Assembly: GCF_000428985.1 (NCBI RefSeq) | Contig: NZ_AUAZ01000003.1 | Span: 1 to 53,313 of the forward strand | DNA length: 53,313 nucleotides | Source of the DNA: Marinobacterium litorale DSM 23545 | Lineage (GTDB): Bacteria > Pseudomonadota > Gammaproteobacteria > Pseudomonadales > Balneatricaceae | Reading direction: 5' to 3' | Shown here: piece after piece, positions 47,150-53,313 of the stretch | Position numbering within the stretch: position 1 is the stretch's first letter | Layout: the number at the start of each line of letters is the position of its first letter | Position numbers and translations under genes: made by a program | The notes under the pieces: model-generated | The model's database searches: none | Told to the model about the DNA's origin: nothing | Seen by the model: only the letters and a program-made list of their open reading frames with translations

Positions 47150-49279
47150 ATGAGTTTCGATGTCGATCAGGAAATTCTCGAAGACTTTCTCGTTGAAGCG
47201 GGAGAGATCCTTGAGCAGCTGTCGGAGCAGCTCGTCGATCTTGAACAGCGTCCTGACGATAAAGATTTGCTCAATGCAATCTTTCGCGGTTTCCATACCG
47301 TAAAAGGCGGGGCTGGCTTTCTTCAGCTTGAAGCGATGGTCGAGTGCTGTCACAAGGCTGAGAACCTGTTTGATCAGCTCCGTAACGGCGAGTTGGTAGT
47401 CACCTCTGACTTGATGGATGTCGTGCTGCAGGCGTTGGATGCAGTCAACTCCATGTTTGACTCCGTTCGTAACGGAATTGAGCCCGAGCACGCCGACCCG
47501 GCATTGCTCCAGCGACTGGCTGATTTTGCTGAAGGGCGTGGTGGTGCCGTGACTGCGGGCCCTGCGCCAACGCCGAAGCCGGCAGAGCCGCCCAAAGCGG
47601 CACCCAAACCGGCCCCTGCTGCGCAAGAGCTGCCAGCTAATCCAAATACTCCCAATGATGATTTCGAATCCTTGATGGGCGATCTGGCGGGCGCCTCCAG
47701 TGAGGCCGCAAGTGACGGTGGTGGTAAGATTGATGACGACCTCATTACCGAGGATGAGTTTGAAGCGTTGCTTGATGATCTGCATGGTCCAGGGGGCGCG
47801 CCCGGCAATGAAAAAGACGATGCTGTAGCCAGTCACGCAAGCGCGCCCGAGGGCGGCGAAAGCACGGGTGGTAGTGACCTCATTACCGATGACGAATTCG
47901 AGGATCTGCTCGATCAGCTTCAGTCGGAAGGCAAGGGGGCGTTTGCGTCCTCGCCGGCTGAACCAGCCGCAGCACCCAAACCGGCAACCGCGGTGAAAAA
48001 GGCGCCTGATCCTGTGCCTGCGCCGGCTCCCGTGGCTGAGCAAACACCAGAACCAGCCAAAGCAGCTGCCGCCGCCCCCGGCGGCCGTGCAGGGGGTGGG
48101 CAAAAGGCTGCGCCGGAAACCAACGTCCGTGTGGATACCCGACTGCTCGACAAGATCATGAACATGGTTGGCGAGCTGGTTTTGGTCCGTAACCGCCTGG
48201 TCCGGCTCGGTGTAACCCATGAAGATGAAGAGATGGGCAAGGCGCTGGGGACGTTGGATATGGTCACCGCAGACTTGCAGTCTTCGGTGATGAAAACCCG
48301 GATGCAGCCGGTTAAAAAGGTGTTTGGTCGTTTCCCACGCCTGATCCGTGACCTGTCGCGCAACCTCAAAAAAGAGGTGAAACTCGAGCTGCGAGGCGAA
48401 GAAACCGATCTTGATAAGAACCTGGTCGAGGCCTTGGCTGATCCGCTTATTCACTTGGTCAGAAACTCGGTTGATCATGGTATCGAGTCGCCTGAAGAAC
48501 GTGTAAAAGCCGGCAAGCCTCGCGAAGGTCATGTGCTGCTGTCAGCCGAGCAGGAAGGGGATCATATTCTCCTGATCATTCAGGATGACGGCGCGGGCAT
48601 GGATCCCGAAAAGCTGCGTAACCTGGCCGTCAAACGCGGCATGCTGGATTCAGAATCGGCGCGCCGTTTGACGGATCAAGAGTGCTTTAATCTGATTTTC
48701 CAGGCGGGCTTTTCCACCAAAACCGAGGTCTCCGATGTTTCTGGCCGCGGTGTGGGCATGGATGTGGTTAAGACCAAAATTACCCAGCTTAACGGCACAC
48801 TCAGTATCGACTCGGTGATCGGCCAGGGTACACGAATAGCGATTCAGGTTCCGCTGACGCTGGCTATTATGCCCACACTGATGGTAATCCTCGAGGGACA
48901 GGCGTTTGCGTTGCCGCTGGTTAACGTGAACGAGATATTTAACCTGGATCTGACCAAAACGAATATTGTGGACGGGCAGCAGGCGATTATTGTGCGTGAG
49001 CAAGCGTTGCCGCTATTCCACCTAAAGCGCTGGCTGGTCAATGGTCACGAGGCGGCTCCGCTTCCCGAGCAGGGGCATGTGGTCATAGTTACCGTGGGTA
49101 CAACGCGTGTTGGCTTTGTCGTTGATCAACTGGTGGGTCAGGAAGAGGTGGTTATCAAACCGCTGGGTACTATTTTGCACGGTACGCCGGGTCTTTCTGG
49201 CGCCACCATTACCGGTGATGGTCGTATCGCACTTATTATCGATATTCCGAACCTGCTTAAACATTATGGGCAGAACTGA
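47150..49279 (+). CDS. cheA: Chemotaxis histidine kinase CheA
   Basis: 709 residues. Hpt (P1) domain with H49 in FHTVKGGAGF; a linker rich in Ala/Pro (about 125-325); dimerisation P3 (VDTRLLDKIMNMVGELVLVRNRL); ATPase P4 with LIHLVRNSVDHGIE, DDGAGMD and GRGVGMDVV; and CheW-like P5 at the end (VPLTLAIMPTLMVILEGQAF onward). No folded CheY-binding P2 domain is visible; the linker instead has two copies of a short acidic motif, at 47738-47782 and 47876-47920. ATG 47150 has AGGAG upstream. CheB follows after 33 bases. Confidence 0.95.
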   Translation: MSFDVDQEILEDFLVEAGEILEQLSEQLVDLEQRPDDKDLLNAIFRGFHTVKGGAGFLQLEAMVECCHKAENLFDQLRNGELVVTSDLMDVVLQALDAVNSMFDSVRNGIEPEHADPALLQRLADFAEGRGGAVTAGPAPTPKPAEPPKAAPKPAPAAQELPANPNTPNDDFESLMGDLAGASSEAASDGGGKIDDDLITEDEFEALLDDLHGPGGAPGNEKDDAVASHASAPEGGESTGGSDLITDDEFEDLLDQLQSEGKGAFASSPAEPAAAPKPATAVKKAPDPVPAPAPVAEQTPEPAKAAAAAPGGRAGGGQKAAPETNVRVDTRLLDKIMNMVGELVLVRNRLVRLGVTHEDEEMGKALGTLDMVTADLQSSVMKTRMQPVKKVFGRFPRLIRDLSRNLKKEVKLELRGEETDLDKNLVEALADPLIHLVRNSVDHGIESPEERVKAGKPREGHVLLSAEQEGDHILLIIQDDGAGMDPEKLRNLAVKRGMLDSESARRLTDQECFNLIFQAGFSTKTEVSDVSGRGVGMDVVKTKITQLNGTLSIDSVIGQGTRIAIQVPLTLAIMPTLMVILEGQAFALPLVNVNEIFNLDLTKTNIVDGQQAIIVREQALPLFHLKRWLVNGHEAAPLPEQGHVVIVTVGTTRVGFVVDQLVGQEEVVIKPLGTILHGTPGLSGATITGDGRIALIIDIPNLLKHYGQN

Positions 49280-49312
49280 GCGGCTGCGTTTGCCGGTGTT
49301 CGGGAGCGGTAA

Positions 49313-50584
49313 ATGACGATTCGGGTATTGATCGTTGATGATTCCGGTTTTTTTCGCCATCGTATCGAAGAGATATTACGAGACGAAAAGCGTATCGAGG
49401 TGGTCGGAAGTGCCGTCAATGGCAAGGAAGCCGTCGAAAAGGCTAGGGCTTTAAAACCTGATGTGATCACTATGGACGTTGAAATGCCACAGCTTAATGG
49501 CATCGATGCGGTCCGGATAATCATGCGGGAGTGCCCCACTAATGTCCTGATGCTTTCATCCCTGACCCATGAAGGCGCTCGGGTGACGCTGGAAGCCCTT
49601 GAGGCGGGTGCAGCTGACTATCTGTCCAAGGATATTCGAGCGTGGATGGACAAAAGTCAGACTATTCGGCGTCAGCTCATCGACCGGATTCTGGCGCTTG
49701 GTAGTTCACGTCGGTTCCGTTCAGGTTCGGTTTTTGAGCATCGATATCCGAAATCTCGGGCAGCGACCGGCTCTACGATGGTGTTTCGGCCTGACGAGCC
49801 CTCAAGGCCCGAACGGACGCAGCCAAGGAGTACAACCGGAGCCCCATCCGCGTCGGACAGTACGCGACGGCCTGTGTCGCGGGGGCGTTCTGAATCCGTT
49901 ACACCGGCTCGTGCGAGGACCGAGGCGCCGGCTTCGCCGGCATTGCGTCCCCGGGGAGCTACTGCAGAACGAGACGTAAAAACCGATAGTCCCTCCCGAG
50001 TCAGTTTTCCAGATTGTCGAATTGTTGTCATCGGTACGTCTACCGGAGGACCGGCTGCGTTGCAGCGCATATTGACGCAGATACCGGCGGATTTCCGATA
50101 CCCGATCCTTCTTGTGCAGCACATGCCCAAGACCTTTACCCAGGTGTTTGCGGAGCGGCTGAATCAGCAGTGCAAGATATCGGTGAAAGAGGCGGAAGAT
50201 GGTGACCGGCTCAAGCCGGGCCTTGCATTGCTTGCACCTGGCGGGCTTCAGATGATGATCGATCCACGTCAGTCAGACCGTGTCAGGATTCTTGAAGGGG
50301 ATATGAAACTCACCTATAAGCCCAGTGTGGATGTGACCTATGCGTCGGCGGCCCGGGCTTATGGTTCAAAGGTACTCGCGTTGATACTCACGGGCATGGG
50401 GGCCGATGGGTGTGATGGCGCTCGCTTGCTCAAGCGCGAAGGCGCAACGATTTGGGCCCAGAATCGTGAAAGTTGTACGATTTATGGCATGCCCCAAGCG
50501 GTAGTAAACGCCGGACTCGCCGATGCAGTGCTTGATCTGGACGATATTGGTCCCCTCTTGGCGCAGCAGCGAAGGCAGGGCTGA
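49313..50584 (+). CDS. cheB: Chemoreceptor glutamate methylesterase CheB
   Basis: 423 residues. Receiver domain (about 1-120) with phosphorylation site D55 in TMDVEMPQLNG, a long Arg/Ser/Pro-rich linker (about 150-225), and the methylesterase domain with the catalytic Ser S243 in GTSTGGP, His in QHMPKTFTQVF and Asp in GADGCDGARLL. It demethylates or deamidates receptors for adaptation. The linker is longer than in E. coli CheB and like that in Pseudomonas. The stop overlaps the motC ATG (TGATG). No cheR is in this window. Confidence 0.95.
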   Translation: MTIRVLIVDDSGFFRHRIEEILRDEKRIEVVGSAVNGKEAVEKARALKPDVITMDVEMPQLNGIDAVRIIMRECPTNVLMLSSLTHEGARVTLEALEAGAADYLSKDIRAWMDKSQTIRRQLIDRILALGSSRRFRSGSVFEHRYPKSRAATGSTMVFRPDEPSRPERTQPRSTTGAPSASDSTRRPVSRGRSESVTPARARTEAPASPALRPRGATAERDVKTDSPSRVSFPDCRIVVIGTSTGGPAALQRILTQIPADFRYPILLVQHMPKTFTQVFAERLNQQCKISVKEAEDGDRLKPGLALLAPGGLQMMIDPRQSDRVRILEGDMKLTYKPSVDVTYASAARAYGSKVLALILTGMGADGCDGARLLKREGATIWAQNRESCTIYGMPQAVVNAGLADAVLDLDDIGPLLAQQRRQG

Positions 50585-51345
50585 TGTTCGGTTTTCTGGG
50601 TATCTTGCTCGCCCTGGCGGCTATCATTGGCGGCAACTACATTGGTGGTGGCCAGCTGGAGGAGCTCTACAACCCGACTGCGGCATTGATCGTGGTCGGA
50701 GGGACGCTTGCGGCCTCTGTTATTCAGGCACCGCGAGAGGACTTTAACCGTGCCTGGCGGCTGTTTGGCTGGGCTTACCGCAGTGAACAGCCGGATTTTC
50801 GGGATGGGATGGAAAAGCTCCGAAGCTGGTGCTTGCTCGCTCGCCGAAAGGGGTTGATTGCACTCGAAGCGGAGTCGTCTCGTCAGGATGATCTGTTCGT
50901 CGCCAGCGGGCTGCAGTTGTTGGCCGACGGAAGACCACCGGAAATGATTCGGTCTGTGCTGGAAGTCGAGTTGATTGCGCGCGAACAGCGAGACCTGCGG
51001 GCGGTAAAGGTGATCGAGAGTCTGGGCGGGTACGCGCCCACATTGGGCATTATCGGTACCGTGCTGGGTCTGATCCAAGTCATGGCAAACTTAAGCTCTC
51101 CGGATACGCTGGGCCAAGGTATCGCGACGGCTTTTGTCTCCACAATCTATGGCGTCGGGGTAGCGAACCTTCTGTTGATACCGACAGCCAACAAGATCAA
51201 GCGGCTGGTGGAAGAACGTTCGCAGTATCACGAGATGATGATGGATGGGTTGGTCTATGTGGCCGAAGGACAAAACCCTGAAGTGATTCGGCAACGGCTG
51301 CATGGTTACCTGGAGGCTGGCTATGCCCAGGCGTCGACCTCCTGA
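50584..51345 (+). CDS. motC: Flagellar stator protein MotC (MotA/PomA family)
   Basis: 253 residues, four membrane helices: about 1-20, 33-53, 145-170 and 180-205. The cytoplasmic loop (about 60-145) carries the charged residues that meet FliG. The segment VKVIESLGGYAPTLGIIGTVLGLIQVM with the conserved Pro (APTLGIIGT) and the following GIATAFVSTIYGVG are MotA family hallmarks. With MotD it forms the second stator of Pseudomonas-type flagella. Start overlaps the cheB stop; its end overlaps motD by 23 bases. Confidence 0.94.
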   Translation: MFGFLGILLALAAIIGGNYIGGGQLEELYNPTAALIVVGGTLAASVIQAPREDFNRAWRLFGWAYRSEQPDFRDGMEKLRSWCLLARRKGLIALEAESSRQDDLFVASGLQLLADGRPPEMIRSVLEVELIAREQRDLRAVKVIESLGGYAPTLGIIGTVLGLIQVMANLSSPDTLGQGIATAFVSTIYGVGVANLLLIPTANKIKRLVEERSQYHEMMMDGLVYVAEGQNPEVIRQRLHGYLEAGYAQASTS

Positions 51346-52237
51346 GTCAGGCCCCCCTCTTGATCGTTGGGTGTTGTCCTGGGCCGATTTTCTCACGCTG
51401 CTGTTCGCGCTGTTTGTGGTGATGTATGCCATCTCTTCGGTTAATGAAGAGAAGTATAAGTCGATGGCAGAGTCACTTTCAGAAGTGTTTTCAGGGCCTG
51501 GGCGAGGGCAGGGCAGGCTGCCGGCGTTGGAGGGTGGCGGCGGTGTCCTGGAGGGAGGAGAATCCCTAAAGGAATCGGAAGCGGTCAAGGTTGAACCTGC
51601 CAGTGAGCAGGCAACCTCGCAGCTGATTTCCTTGCGAGCGTTGATGGAAAGCGATTTCATCGATCAGATAGACGATGGGCAGATTGAAATATCGGGTAAC
51701 GACCTTTGGTTTGCCATCGAGTTGCGCTCGAGTTTGTTGTTCGAGAGTGGCGGCGCAATACCTGCGATCGCTGCAGACCGGATTCTCGCGGCGATTGCAC
51801 ATCGGCTCCAGAACAAGGAAAACCCGATTCATGTAGAGGGGTTTACCGATAACGAACCGATAGCGACTGATCAGTTCCCGTCGAACTGGGAGCTTTCGGC
51901 TGCCAGAGCGGCGGCTGTAGTGAGGCTGCTGGAATTGAATGGCGTAGATCCCAGGCGGATGGCAGCCGTTGGTTACGGCGAGTACCAGCCCGCCTACAGC
52001 AACCGTACAGCGGAAGGGCGGCGCTTGAATCGTCGTATTGTGATCGTGGTGTCCCGAGATGAAAAAGTACGTCGGGCAGTGTCGTCCTACGGCAGTGACC
52101 GGGTCAGTGAAGACGCGGTTAATACCATGCTGACCGAGCCGGAGTCGGGTCAAAGCGGGCCTCCGGTGCTTGAGCAGATCGAGACCGAAGGCGGCATACT
52201 GTTTCGCCAAGCCAGACCGGAACAAGAACAGGAATAG
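51323..52237 (+). CDS. motD: Flagellar stator protein MotD (MotB family)
   Basis: 304 residues. One membrane helix near the N-terminus (about 20-40) with the proton-binding Asp in WVLSWADFLTLLFALFVVMYA, a plug and linker region rich in Gly/Glu, and the C-terminal OmpA/MotB peptidoglycan-binding domain (about 125-255) with EGFTDNEPI, NWELSAARAAAVVRLL and GYGEYQP, NRRIVIVV. Start ATG 51323 is picked since GGAGG sits six bases upstream; the ATG at 51302 has none. Partner of MotC. Confidence 0.94.
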   Translation: MPRRRPPESGPPLDRWVLSWADFLTLLFALFVVMYAISSVNEEKYKSMAESLSEVFSGPGRGQGRLPALEGGGGVLEGGESLKESEAVKVEPASEQATSQLISLRALMESDFIDQIDDGQIEISGNDLWFAIELRSSLLFESGGAIPAIAADRILAAIAHRLQNKENPIHVEGFTDNEPIATDQFPSNWELSAARAAAVVRLLELNGVDPRRMAAVGYGEYQPAYSNRTAEGRRLNRRIVIVVSRDEKVRRAVSSYGSDRVSEDAVNTMLTEPESGQSGPPVLEQIETEGGILFRQARPEQEQE

Positions 52238-52243
52238 CTATCT

Positions 52244-53024
52244 ATGCAGGTGTGGGCAGTTGCTAACCAAAAAGGGGGCGTCGGTAAAACAACAACCGTC
52301 GTCACTTTGGCCGGTCTGTTGGCCGAAATCGGTTACAAGGTTTTATTGGTCGATCTTGACCCCCATGGATCGCTGACCAGTTATTTCCGATATGATCCGG
52401 ATGAGCTGGAGCATAGCGTTTACGACCTCTTTGAACAGTTACAGATTGATGAATCGCTGACGCGCAGTCTGATCGTCAACACGACCCAGGAAGGGATAGA
52501 CCTTATTCCGGCATCCACCGCCTTGGCAACGCTTGAGCGGCGGGCAGTGGGTAAGGAGGGGATGGGGCTGCAGGTGGCTAAAGCTCTGGCAACGCAAAAG
52601 CGCGACTATGATTTTGTATTAATTGATAGCCCGCCGGTTCTGGGCGTTTTGATGGTCAATGCTTTAGCCGCCTGTAGCCATTTGCTGGTTCCGGTGCAAA
52701 CTGAATTTCTCGCACTCAAAGGCTTGCAGCGCATGGTGCGCACCATCGAGATGGTGAACAGGGCGCGCAGGAATAAACTGGAATACACGATCATTCCGAC
52801 CTTTTATGATCGCCGGACGCAAGCCTCCGTGAGTAGTCTTCGTGAACTGCATAATCGTTACGAGGAGCGAATTTCTAATGCCGTAGTTCCCGTCGACACC
52901 AAATTCCGCAACGCAAGTCTGAAGGGGTTGGTTCCCTCGTCGATGGATGCCGGCAGCCGTGGCGTGCATGCGTATGCCAAGCTCTTGCGTAGTCTTCTGG
53001 AGCGGCGTAGACAGGTGAAAGCTG

Positions 53025-53032
<8 letters not shown>
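52244..53032 (+). CDS. ParA/Soj-family ATPase for chemotaxis array placement
   Basis: 262 residues. Deviant Walker A KGGVGKTT at about residues 11-18, VDLDPHGSLTSYF (Walker A' region) and FVLIDSPPVLGVLMVNAL (Walker B). It is not a chromosomal ParA: no ParB gene is near. In Pseudomonas and Vibrio the ATPase at this position, after motD and before CheW-domain genes, is the one that keeps chemoreceptor arrays at the pole (ParC in Vibrio). ATG at 52244 has a weak ribosome site. The next gene overlaps its end by eight bases. Confidence 0.9.

Positions 53033-53313
<281 letters not shown>

Overview
The window is a polar-flagellum and chemotaxis locus of a Gammaproteobacterium. The gene order and the FleQ/FleS/FleR, FlhF/FleN, FliA and MotC/MotD regulators match the Pseudomonas/Marinobacter-type single-polar-flagellum plan, which points to a (probably marine) relative of Pseudomonadales, Cellvibrionales or Oceanospirillales. 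The sequence alone does not fix the genus. Gene density is very high, almost everything is on the + strand, and no rRNA, tRNA, insertion sequence or CRISPR array was seen.

Layout. (1) 1-3348: the 3' end of a flagellin gene with its terminator, then flaG, fliD and fliS. (2) 3349-6895: REP-like intergenic repeats, then on the - strand a 1011-residue flagellin with a zinc-metallopeptidase domain inserted in its variable region (flagellinolysin type), driven by a near-consensus sigma-28 promoter. (3) 6911-12887: rlhA (23S rRNA C2501 hydroxylation), then the flagellar master regulators fleQ, fleS and fleR. (4) 13017-25489: an acetate-switch island: acs, a LuxR-type regulator (CrbR), a giant symporter/PAS/hybrid histidine kinase (CrbS), a DUF4212 subunit with its VC_2705-type symporter, a small membrane protein, a cNMP/CBS/DUF294 protein and a DEDDh exonuclease. 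acs and the symporter operon share a palindrome, TAGAC-N4-GTCTA, two bases upstream of a -35-like hexamer; I infer it is the CrbR site. (5) 25672-40476: fliEFGHIJ, an unusually large fliK, and fliLMNOPQR-flhB. (6) 40621-45848: flhA, flhF, fleN and fliA. (7) 45906-53313: cheY, cheZ, cheA, cheB, motC, motD, a ParA-like ATPase and the start of a CheW-family (ParP-like) gene that runs off the window in a GAGCCA repeat.

How it works together. FleQ with sigma-54 should switch on the early structural operons: candidate sigma-54 promoters lie before fliE and flhA, with FleQ-like boxes in the transcribed leader. FleS/FleR should switch on middle genes, and a separate sigma-54 promoter sits directly before fliK. 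FliA (sigma-28), once released, should switch on flagellins, including the protease flagellin. FlhF and FleN set flagellar place and number. CheA/CheY/CheZ/CheB and the MotCD stator drive behaviour, and the ParA/ParP pair probably keeps the chemoreceptor array at the pole.

Most interesting points: the protease-bearing flagellin; a G10 tract and seven 23-residue tandem repeats in fliK (possible phase and length variation); the shared CrbR-type palindrome; downstream FleQ-like boxes; and a short acidic motif, D[ED][IVF][DE]xLL, found at the FliM N-terminus and the CheZ C-terminus and twice in the CheA linker, which may be a common CheY-docking peptide.
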